A DNA stretch of 6,852 bases, taken from assembly GCA_021785335.1 (NCBI GenBank), contig JAJYFW010000096.1:1-6852 (forward strand), given 5' to 3'. The notes under the pieces were generated by a model. It ran no database searches and was not told the DNA's origin. It saw only the letters and a program-made list of their open reading frames with translations. This document shows, one piece after another, positions 1 through 6,852 of this stretch. This DNA is from Pseudomonadota bacterium (GTDB lineage Bacteria; Pseudomonadota; Alphaproteobacteria; Acetobacterales; Acetobacteraceae). The position numbers were made by a program, and so were the translations under genes. The first letter of the stretch is position 1. Each line of letters opens with the position of its first letter.

Positions 1-789
1 CGGGTCATGCTCGATCACGGCGGCCTGCTGCGGCGGGATGGGCGTGATCAGCTGCGCCTCGCCCGAGCGCAGCAGCGCGATGCGCGCGCCGTCCTCGGGG
101 TCGGAGCGCAGCGTCACCGTTTCGAGATGCGGCAGACCCTTCTGCCAGTAGTCCGGGTTCTTCTTCACCTTCAGCGTGTCGGGCTGCCAGGAGTCGAAGA
201 CGAAGGGGCCGGTGCCGACCGGGTGGCGGCCGATCTGCTTGCCCCATTTCTTCAGCGCGGCCGGGCTCAGCAGCTGCAGCGACGGGTGCGCGACGGTGGG
301 GATGAAGGCGCCGAACGGGAATTTCAGCACGCAGCGCGCGGTGTACTGGTCGACCACGTCCACGTGGTCGAGCATCGCGAGCAGGCTCAGCCGCTTGAGG
401 TGGTTGGCGGGGTTGGCGATGCGCTCGAAGTTGATCTTCACCGCCTCGGCGTCGAACGGCGTGCCGTCCTGGAACTTGATGCCCTGGCGCAGGTGGAAGG
501 TGAACTCGGTGGCCTGGGCATTGGCCTCGTATTTCTCGGCCAGCAGCGGCACCACCTGCATGTTCTTGTCGAAGGTGAGCAGGCCCTCGAGCATCAGGCG
601 CGCGGCGGACTGCGACAACGTGTCGTTGGCGTCCGCGGGGTCGAGCGTCATCAGCGCGGCGGCGACGCCGACCGTGAGCTGGCCGCTCTTGGTCTGGGCG
701 TGGGCGAGATCACCGAACGCGAGCCCGCCGGCGACCGCGGCGGTGCCGCCCAGCATGGCGCGGCGAGAGAGATCGAGTTTCCGGGACAT
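1..789 (-). CDS. gsiB: Glutathione/peptide ABC transporter substrate-binding protein GsiB (C-terminus off the left edge)
   Basis: Periplasmic solute-binding protein of family 5 (DppA/OppA type), which captures glutathione or short peptides and hands them to the permease. The 263 visible residues are about half of the roughly 510 usual for the family; the frame is open to base 1. Residues 1-31 form a signal peptide with a twin-arginine motif (SRRAMLGG, residues 8-15) and a likely cleavage after AHA (29-31). From my memory of E. coli GsiB, several landmarks match closely: TLDP-x-DANDTLSQ just after the signal, GIKFQDGT, NPANHLKR, AHP...SPAALKKWGKQIG, HPVGTGPF and GEAQ-x-x-x-PIP. The start at 789 is supported by AGGAGG at 796-801, six bases upstream. 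It lies 23 bp after the gsiA stop and is surely co-transcribed with it. Substrate specificity within family 5 cannot be proved by eye, so other peptides or opines remain possible. Confidence 0.92.
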   Translation of the reverse strand, partial: MSRKLDLSRRAMLGGTAAVAGGLAFGDLAHAQTKSGQLTVGVAAALMTLDPADANDTLSQSAARLMLEGLLTFDKNMQVVPLLAEKYEANAQATEFTFHLRQGIKFQDGTPFDAEAVKINFERIANPANHLKRLSLLAMLDHVDVVDQYTARCVLKFPFGAFIPTVAHPSLQLLSPAALKKWGKQIGRHPVGTGPFVFDSWQPDTLKVKKNPDYWQKGLPHLETVTLRSDPEDGARIALLRSGEAQLITPIPPQQAAVIEHDP

Positions 790-795
790 TGTCGT

Positions 796-801
796 CCTCC
801 T
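796..801 (-). promoter_or_regulatory. Ribosome binding site of gsiB
   Basis: A perfect AGGAGG on the minus strand, six bases before the ATG at 789. It fills most of the 23-bp gap between the gsiA stop (813-815) and gsiB. This strong site fits the high expression expected of a binding protein relative to its ATPase, and it fixes the gsiB start. Confidence 0.85.
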
Positions 802-812
802 TTCCATAGGAA

Positions 813-2714
<1,902 letters not shown>

Positions 2715-2720
2715 GGCGCC

Positions 2721-2728
2721 ATTCTATA
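2721..2728 (-). promoter_or_regulatory. Candidate -10 element placing the gsiA transcript start at its ATG
   Basis: The minus strand reads TATAGAAT here. Its last six bases, TAGAAT, match the -10 consensus TATAAT at five of six positions. Normal -10 spacing would put transcription start at or next to base 2714, the A of the first gsiA ATG. There is no Shine-Dalgarno sequence before this ATG, which is consistent with a leaderless transcript. The matching -35 is poor: with an 18-bp spacer it reads TTCTCC, three of six. The match could be chance. Confidence 0.35.
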
Positions 2729-2825
2729 GGCTGGACCCATGGGCGGAGAAAGCCCCCGGTAAGGCGGCGGAGGCGAGCCCTGCTGCGGCGCAATTCTTCT
2801 TGACAGGCGGCTGGGCCGGAGGAGT

Positions 2826-2879
2826 CAGCCGGCCTGGATGACCGCCGGCTGCTCCGGGCCTAGGGGCCGAGGCCAGCCG
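2826..2879 (-). terminator. Overlapping GC-rich inverted repeats between the Gly/Ser-rich gene and gsiA
   Basis: Two alternative hairpins lie just past the stop of the Gly/Ser-rich gene (2882). One pairs 2846-2851 with 2874-2879 (CGGCTG/CAGCCG) and has an imperfect GC-rich inner stem. The other pairs 2826-2832 with 2845-2851 (CAGCCGG/CCGGCTG) around a 12-base loop. They share 2846-2851, so they exclude each other. Position fits a terminator or attenuator, or a 3'-end-stabilising structure. No run of T follows either stem on the minus strand, so a classic intrinsic terminator is not shown. The rest of the gap, 2715-2825, holds no gene I can support. Confidence 0.35.
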
Positions 2880-2881
2880 AA

Positions 2882-3382
2882 TCAGGGATGCTGGGTGCTC
2901 TTGGTGACGGAGCCGGTTGTCGTGCTGCCGCTGCCGCTCGGGGTGCTGCCGCTGCTGCCGCCGGTGGAACCAGTGCCGCCAGTGCTGCCCGTGCCGCCGG
3001 TGCTCCCGGAACTGCCGGAACTGCTGCCGCCGGTGGAACCGGTGCCACCGGTGCTGCCGGTGCCGCCAGTGCTGCTGCTCGTGCTGCCGGAACTGCTGCC
3101 GCTCGTGCTGCCGTCTTCGGTTTCGTTCTCGCCGCTGCTGCCGCTACCGGAGCCGGAGCTGTCGCTGCTGGAGCTGTCGCCGCTGCTGCCGCCGCTGCTG
3201 CCGCCGCTTCCGCTCGCGCCGCTGCCGCCACCCGCGCCGCCGCCGCTGGCACCGTTACCGCCATCGCCGGCGTCGCCGCCATCGCCGCCGCTGCCGCCCT
3301 TGTCGGCGCGCGCCACGGTAAAGCTGCCGATGAGGCAGGCGGTGGCGAGGAACAGGGTGCGTCTGGCCAGAATTTGAGACAT
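2882..3382 (-). CDS. Secreted Gly/Ser/Thr-rich low-complexity repeat protein, function unknown
   Basis: A 166-residue protein I cannot assign to a family. Residues 1-26 look like a Sec signal peptide: basic start with R7-R8, hydrophobic stretch about 9-23, and AxA cleavage motif A24-R25-A26. The mature part, about 140 residues, is nearly all Gly, Ser and Thr. A Gly/Asp-rich segment (27-50) is followed by a Ser/Gly segment (51-84), an acidic patch ENETED (85-90), then two copies of an 18-residue block (104-121 and 127-144) made of STGGTG units, and a tail ending KSTQHP. Mature cysteines and predicted folded structure are absent. It may be an exported disordered, surface or matrix-associated polypeptide; Ser/Thr O-glycosylation is possible but unshown. 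The start at 3382 is chosen because AGGAGG lies nine bases upstream and the signal peptide begins there. The same frame stays open to 3664, but that extension is not protein-like and overlaps the methyltransferase gene. Confidence 0.8.
   Translation of the reverse strand: MSQILARRTLFLATACLIGSFTVARADKGGSGGDGGDAGDGGNGASGGGAGGGSGASGSGGSSGGSSGDSSSSDSSGSGSGSSGENETEDGSTSGSSSGSTSSSTGGTGSTGGTGSTGGSSSGSSGSTGGTGSTGGTGSTGGSSGSTPSGSGSTTTGSVTKSTQHP
2951..3073 (-). repeat. Two 54-bp direct repeats encoding identical 18-residue Ser-Thr-Gly blocks
   Basis: The copies are 2951-3004 and 3020-3073, separated by 15 bp. Each encodes STGGTGSTGGTGSTGGSS (residues 127-144 and 104-121 of the Gly/Ser/Thr-rich protein). 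They differ at six of 54 bases, and all six changes are synonymous third-position changes. Each copy is itself built of STGGTG units of 18 bp. Confidence 0.9.
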
Positions 3383-3391
3383 GTGTGGATT

Positions 3392-3397
3392 CCTCCT
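3392..3397 (-). promoter_or_regulatory. Ribosome binding site of the Gly/Ser/Thr-rich secreted protein
   Basis: A perfect AGGAGG on the minus strand, nine bases before the ATG at 3382. It decides the start of this gene, because the same frame is open for another 94 codons upstream. It also argues that this low-complexity frame is really translated. Confidence 0.85.
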
Positions 3398-3458
3398 CAC
3401 GTTATGTCGCCGTGACCGGCCCAGCTTGGAGCCGATTCGTCGCCGCATCCCACACTTG

Positions 3459-3477
3459 GCTGACGCGACGCTGACGC
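3459..3477 (-). promoter_or_regulatory. 8-bp direct repeats one helical turn apart upstream of the secreted-protein gene
   Basis: GCGTCAGC occurs twice on the minus strand (3470-3477 and 3459-3466) with an 11-bp period, 77-95 bases upstream of the ATG at 3382. Tandem half-sites in helical phase are typical of activator or response-regulator binding sites, so this may be an operator. No good -10/-35 pair is visible nearby, and short repeats are easily produced by chance in GC-rich DNA. Confidence 0.2.
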
Positions 3478-3516
3478 CACCGGCACACGCATCGGTTGCG
3501 ACGACGGGTCTCAGAA

Positions 3517-4452
3517 TCAACCCTGGGTCGGCACCACCGGACCCGAGCGCGGCGCGTCGACGCCTTGGAGCCCGAGGCGCCGGCGGGAAAAGCCGATGCC
3601 CTCGATGAACCCATATTGGCGCGTGGCGATGCGCCCGACGGGTTTCGGCCGCAGCAGCCAGCATTCAAGGAACTGCGGCAGGATGGCCGGCGTCACCTCG
3701 CGCCAGCCTTCGCCCGTCGGGACGTACCAGTAGTCGTAGGCGCGCAGGGCCTCCACGACATCCAGCATCCGGCGCAGGCGCAGCAGCGTGGTGGCGACGG
3801 GGTCGCCTTCCGCCACCAGGTTGAACGGATGGAACGAGACCTGCAGGAACGGGAGGTCGCGGTGGAGCAGGTCGGCGATGGCGGGGATGACCGCGTATTC
3901 GGCGCCCTCGATGTCGATCTTGAGCAGCGTGTCCGCGTCGAGCCCCGCCTCGGCGAGGGCCGGCGCCGCCGCGAGGACCGGAACCGTGGCCTCCGGCTCG
4001 CCGCGCAGCAGGCTCTGCCGCTCGACCACCGGGAACAGGCTGGCGCCGGAATCCGCGAACGCCTTGCGGTAGAGCGTGAGCTCGCCAGCCTCCGCCGCCA
4101 GCGCGGCGGGGACGAGGGTGGTGCGCCGGGCAAGTGCCGGGTTCCGCGCCAGGTTCGCCCGCAGGAAGGCCTGGTGCGAGGGGCTCGGCTCGAACACCGT
4201 GACCTCTTCGACGCGGTCGGCGGCGTAGAGGCTGAGCATGCCGAGATAGCCGCCCACATCGATCAGCCGGCGGCAGAAGGGAAGCGCCGCGTCGAAGAAC
4301 TGCAGTGTCCTGTCCTCGAAGCCGCTGGTGAACTCGGCCGCGGCGTGCGCGACGACCGGGTGGTCCAGGACGTGCCATTGCCGCGCCCGGCAGCGCAGGA
4401 GGCGCGCCGGCGGGGCGGAATGCAGGGTTGTTCCGGCGAGGTGGCTGTCCAT
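3517..4452 (-). CDS. FkbM-family SAM-dependent methyltransferase
   Basis: A 311-residue cytoplasmic methyltransferase of the FkbM family, whose members O-methylate hydroxyls of polyketides, sugars or other small molecules. The SAM-binding motif I is LIDVGGYLG at 63-71, a variant of the usual DVGAN-x-G. The acidic strand 2 motif FEPSP is at 87-91, followed by the family pattern of Leu-x-x-Asn. LTLYRKAF...SGASLFP sits near 125-140. The hallmark KIDIEGAE is at 178-185 and SFHPF at 206-210. The start at 4452 is preferred because GGAG lies eight bases upstream. ATGs at 4485 and 4554 are in frame but lack such a site, and the latter would overlap the upstream gene with an Arg/Pro-rich leader. It begins 61 bp after the DAO-family gene, so co-transcription is possible. 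No glycosyltransferase, polyketide or polysaccharide gene is nearby to reveal the acceptor. Confidence 0.88.
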   Translation of the reverse strand: MDSHLAGTTLHSAPPARLLRCRARQWHVLDHPVVAHAAAEFTSGFEDRTLQFFDAALPFCRRLIDVGGYLGMLSLYAADRVEEVTVFEPSPSHQAFLRANLARNPALARRTTLVPAALAAEAGELTLYRKAFADSGASLFPVVERQSLLRGEPEATVPVLAAAPALAEAGLDADTLLKIDIEGAEYAVIPAIADLLHRDLPFLQVSFHPFNLVAEGDPVATTLLRLRRMLDVVEALRAYDYWYVPTGEGWREVTPAILPQFLECWLLRPKPVGRIATRQYGFIEGIGFSRRRLGLQGVDAPRSGPVVPTQG

Positions 4453-4513
4453 CGTGCGCGCTCCGCTGCGGTCACGAACGGGCATGACCGGTGCGAGCCT
4501 GGGCGCGACAGGC

Positions 4514-5641
4514 CTAAGGAACGGTTTGCGTGGGCGCGCGGGCAAAGCGGTCAATGCGGAACGGGGCGATCGGCAGGTTGCTGCTTCCGGTGCTCACCAG
4601 TTCGGCGATGATGCTTCCGACCACGGGGCCAAGCTGGAAGCCGTGGCCGGCGAAGGCGAAGGCGTGGAAGATGCCCTCCTCCGTAGAGCTCGGGCCGATC
4701 ACCGGAAGGTCGTCGGGCAGGCGGCCCTCGATGCCGGCCCAGCAGCGCACGATCGTGGCCGAACGCATGATGGGGAACAGGTCCCGGACGGTGCGCGCAC
4801 TTGCGGCGAGGCCGGCGAAGTCCAGATCCGTGCGGTTCTCGTCGCGCTCCGGCCTGCCCTTGTGGCCGCCGCCGATCAGCACCGTGCCGTTGGCGAACTG
4901 CTTGAACGAGAGCGGGCGGCCGGTGGCGCCGATGACGGGCCTGAGGAAGGCCGGCATCGGCGCGGTGATCATCAGCATCAGCGCCCAGACGGTGAGCGGC
5001 ACGGGCTCGCCCAGTTGGGCCGCTATGCGGTCCGCCCACGCGCCGGCGCAGTTGACCACCGCCGCCGCTTCCCGGCGCGTGCCGTCCGCGACCTCCACCT
5101 GCCAGCGGCTGCCCGCGCGGGCGAGGCGGGTGACGCAGGCGCCCTCGACGAAGCGCGCGCCGAGGCCTTCCGCCTTCCGGCGGAAGGCGGCGGTGGTGCG
5201 ATAGGGGTTGGCGGCACCATCGGCTCGCGAAACAAGTGCGCCAACGCAATGATCGGCGATGGCGGGGACCAGTTCGCGCAGTTCCCGCCTCTCGACGAGT
5301 TCCTCGTGCCCGTAGCCGGCTGCATGCATTTCCCCGGCGCGGCGGCGCAGCGTCTCGAACTCCGCCTCGCTCTCCGCGACCTTGACCTGGCCGTGGTGCT
5401 CGAAGCCGCAATCGTCGTCGACGAGGTCCCGGATGCGGTACCACATCTCGAGCGAGGCCATGGAGAGCGGCACCTCGGCGAGGTCGCGGCCGAGGCGGCG
5501 CACGCCGCCGGCGTTCACGCCCGAGGCGTGGCGTGCGACGTAGTCCTTCTCCAGCACCGTGACGCTGGCGCCGCGCTGCGCGAGATGCAGCGCCGCGGAA
5601 CTGCCGTGCAGCCCGCCGCCGATGACGATGACATCCGGCAT
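4514..5641 (-). CDS. DAO-family FAD-dependent oxidoreductase, probable catalytic B subunit of an amino/imino-acid or opine dehydrogenase
   Basis: A 375-residue flavoprotein that should oxidise the C-N bond of a small amine, D-amino acid, imino acid or opine, passing electrons through FAD. The N-terminal Rossmann motif is VIVIGGGLHG (4-13), with ribose-binding E31 at the end of strand 2. ASGVNAGGVRR (39-49), VVNCAGAWAD (195-204), a C-terminal GIEGRLPDDLPVIGP (303-317) and GHGFQLGPVVG (332-342) are typical of the DadA/ThiO/SoxB/HcnC group. It follows the stop of the [2Fe-2S] partner (5661-5663), and this A-then-B order is that of HcnB-HcnC and OoxA-OoxB pairs. The start at 5641 is chosen because AAGG lies seven bases upstream and the fold begins at once. 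An ATG at 5659, one base after the partner's stop (TGACATG), would add six residues. The exact substrate cannot be read from sequence. Confidence 0.88.
   Translation of the reverse strand: MPDVIVIGGGLHGSSAALHLAQRGASVTVLEKDYVARHASGVNAGGVRRLGRDLAEVPLSMASLEMWYRIRDLVDDDCGFEHHGQVKVAESEAEFETLRRRAGEMHAAGYGHEELVERRELRELVPAIADHCVGALVSRADGAANPYRTTAAFRRKAEGLGARFVEGACVTRLARAGSRWQVEVADGTRREAAAVVNCAGAWADRIAAQLGEPVPLTVWALMLMITAPMPAFLRPVIGATGRPLSFKQFANGTVLIGGGHKGRPERDENRTDLDFAGLAASARTVRDLFPIMRSATIVRCWAGIEGRLPDDLPVIGPSSTEEGIFHAFAFAGHGFQLGPVVGSIIAELVSTGSSNLPIAPFRIDRFARAPTQTVP
5170..5190. repeat. Perfect 10-bp inverted repeat with one central base inside the DAO-family gene
   Basis: CCGCCTTCCG (5170-5179) and its exact reverse complement (5181-5190) flank a single G at 5180. 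It lies within codons 151-158 of the oxidoreductase, in the stretch AAFRRKAE. On RNA it would form a stem of about nine pairs with a three-base loop. It may be a codon-use coincidence around Phe-Arg-Arg-Lys, or a structured element or site. Confidence 0.7.
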
Positions 5642-5660
5642 CGCGGCGCCTTGCGGCATG

Positions 5661-6852
5661 TCAGCCGCGCACCACGGCCTGCACCGCCGCCTCGGACCTG
5701 GGCAGGCTCGCGAGTTCCGCCAGCGTGATCGGCTTGATGGGCGGGCGCAGGCGGAAATAGCCGACATCGGCCGGGGAGACGCCGCGGGCACTCGCGATCA
5801 GTTCCGTGACGGTAAGGCCGCAGAGCCGGCCCTGGCACGGGCCCATGCCGCAGCGCAGGAGGGATTTCACCTGGTTGGGGCCGGTGCTGCCGAGCTTCAC
5901 CGCGTCCGCGATCTGCTGCGCGGTGATCTCCTCGCAGCGGCAGGCAAGCGTGTCGCCCTGCGGAATGCGGTGCTCGGCGCGGGGGCGGTACATGAGGTCG
6001 ATGAAGCGGCGTCCCTTGTCGAAGCGGGCGATGGCGCGCCGCGGCACCACGGCCTCCGCGTCGCGGCGGTAGGCGTCGATGCGGCCGAGGCGGTGCGCGG
6101 CCTCCAGCGCCGCGAGGCGGCCGCGCTCGGCGGCGATGCGCGCGCCCGCGATGCCCGCGCCATCGCCGGCGATAGCGACGCGCTCGATGCTGCTGGTGCC
6201 CCAGGCATCGACGACGGGAACGAAACAAAGCTGCTCCTCGTGCCATTCCTGGCGGCAGCCGATGGCGTTGGCGAGGTTGAGGTTCGGGACGACGCCCTGG
6301 TGCAGCAGCACGACGTCGGCGCCGATGCGCCGCTCCGGCGCGGCGCCCGACTGGTAGGCGACCTCCCGCACGCGGCTTTCGCCGAGCAGGCGCAGCGAGC
6401 GGACATCGCCGACCACGGGGACGCGGGCCTTGACCTCGCGCAGCAGCGCGACGCCGGCACCGAGATAGTCCGAGGCGAGGAAGTTGGGCAGGTGGGGCAG
6501 CGCCGCGCGCCGGTTCGCGGGCGGCGTGGTGTCCAGCACCGTGGCGATGTGCCCGCCCGCGCGCAGGTACTGCGCCGCGAGCAGCCACAGCAGTGGGCCG
6601 GTGCCGGCGAGGACCGCCCTTCCCTCCGCCACCATGCCCGAGGCCTTGAGCAGGATCTGTGCCGCACCGGCGGTCATGACACCGGGGAGCGTCCAGCCGG
6701 GGATGGGAAAGGGACGCTCCTGCGCGCCGGTGGCGACGATGATGCGCTCCGCCTGGATGAGGCGCGCGGCGCCGCCCACGGAGAAGCCGATCTCGCCCTC
6801 GCGCGTGACGCTCCAGACCACAGCACCGGGGACGTGGCGCGCGCCGCTCGCG
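5661..6852 (-). CDS. FAD-dependent oxidoreductase with BFD-like [2Fe-2S] domain, probable A subunit (N-terminus off the right edge)
   Basis: The visible 396 residues lack the N-terminal portion, including the first FAD-binding glycine motif; the family is about 460 residues, so perhaps 60-70 are missing. Numbering from the first whole codon (6851): VATGAQERPFPIPGW (39-53) is the pyridine-nucleotide-disulfide oxidoreductase signature after the first FAD segment. AGTGPLLWLLAAQYLRAGG (82-100) is the second dinucleotide motif, and VAIAGDGAGIAGA (225-237) is the C-terminal FAD contact. The tail carries a BFD-like [2Fe-2S] domain with C304-x-C306 and C334-x4-C339 as likely cluster ligands and an extra C344 (GPCQGRLCG). 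This architecture matches OoxA, HcnB and the alpha subunit of D-hydroxyproline dehydrogenase, which pair with a DAO-family subunit. Such complexes feed electrons to the respiratory chain at the inner membrane. It runs straight into the B-subunit gene, implying one operon and translational coupling. Confidence 0.9.
   Translation of the reverse strand, partial: ASGARHVPGAVVWSVTREGEIGFSVGGAARLIQAERIIVATGAQERPFPIPGWTLPGVMTAGAAQILLKASGMVAEGRAVLAGTGPLLWLLAAQYLRAGGHIATVLDTTPPANRRAALPHLPNFLASDYLGAGVALLREVKARVPVVGDVRSLRLLGESRVREVAYQSGAAPERRIGADVVLLHQGVVPNLNLANAIGCRQEWHEEQLCFVPVVDAWGTSSIERVAIAGDGAGIAGARIAAERGRLAALEAAHRLGRIDAYRRDAEAVVPRRAIARFDKGRRFIDLMYRPRAEHRIPQGDTLACRCEEITAQQIADAVKLGSTGPNQVKSLLRCGMGPCQGRLCGLTVTELIASARGVSPADVGYFRLRPPIKPITLAELASLPRSEAAVQAVVRG

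Noticed and set aside
2800..2805. TTGACA on the plus strand as a -35 promoter element
   Set aside because: No -10 element lies at 16-18 bp, and there is no plus-strand gene downstream for it to serve.
3332..3352. Possible lipobox (ATAC, residues 13-16) in the secreted protein
   Set aside because: The -3 position is Ala rather than Leu or a similar residue, and the hydrophobic stretch continues past the cysteine. The AxA site at 24-26 is a better signal peptidase I site.
2838..3377. Plus-strand Pro/Leu/Val-rich repeat frame antisense to the Gly/Ser/Thr-rich gene
   Set aside because: The repeats simply mirror the Ser-Thr-Gly codons of the minus strand. It has no signal peptide or convincing ribosome binding site, and the synonymous differences between repeats favour the minus-strand frame.
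3383..3664. N-terminal extension of the Gly/Ser/Thr-rich protein up to 3664
   Set aside because: It would overlap the methyltransferase 3' end, is Arg-rich and not protein-like, and would bury a good signal peptide. AGGAGG at 3392-3397 supports the start at 3382.
4453..4554. Longer methyltransferase start at 4554 or 4485
   Set aside because: Neither ATG has a Shine-Dalgarno sequence at proper spacing. The added residues are an Arg/Pro-rich stretch, and 4554 would overlap the upstream gene by 41 bases.

Overview
This is a GC-rich window (roughly 70% by eye) in which every gene I can support lies on the minus strand, so transcription runs from right to left. GC content, codon use and protein families suggest a GC-rich proteobacterium, probably an alphaproteobacterium of the Acetobacteraceae/Rhodospirillales kind. 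That placement is inference, because no rRNA or other marker gene is present.

Layout in the direction of transcription: (1) the C-terminal 396 residues of a FAD oxidoreductase with a BFD-like [2Fe-2S] domain, running off the right edge (5661-6852); (2) immediately after it, a DAO-family FAD oxidoreductase (4514-5641). Together these look like the A and B subunits of a membrane-linked imino/amino-acid or opine dehydrogenase of the HcnB-HcnC / OoxA-OoxB / D-hydroxyproline dehydrogenase type. (3) After a 61-bp gap comes an FkbM-family SAM methyltransferase (3517-4452). (4) After a 134-bp gap with a strong ribosome binding site comes a small secreted, almost pure Gly/Ser/Thr low-complexity protein of unknown function (2882-3382). 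(5) After a 167-bp gap containing GC-rich hairpins comes gsiA, the double-ATPase subunit of a glutathione/peptide ABC importer (813-2714). (6) Twenty-three bp further is gsiB, the periplasmic binding protein, whose N-terminal half is visible (1-789). The E. coli order gsiA-gsiB-gsiC-gsiD predicts the two permease genes just beyond the left edge.

The window thus joins two nutrient-scavenging modules: a flavoprotein dehydrogenase for small amino-acid-like compounds and an ABC importer for glutathione or short peptides. Between them sit a methyltransferase and an unusual repetitive exported protein. Nothing resembles a mobile element, CRISPR array, tRNA or rRNA. The least ordinary part is the Gly/Ser/Thr-repeat protein: its two 54-bp repeats differ at six positions, all synonymous. 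Secondary points are a possible leaderless start for gsiA and a near-perfect palindrome inside the DAO-family gene.
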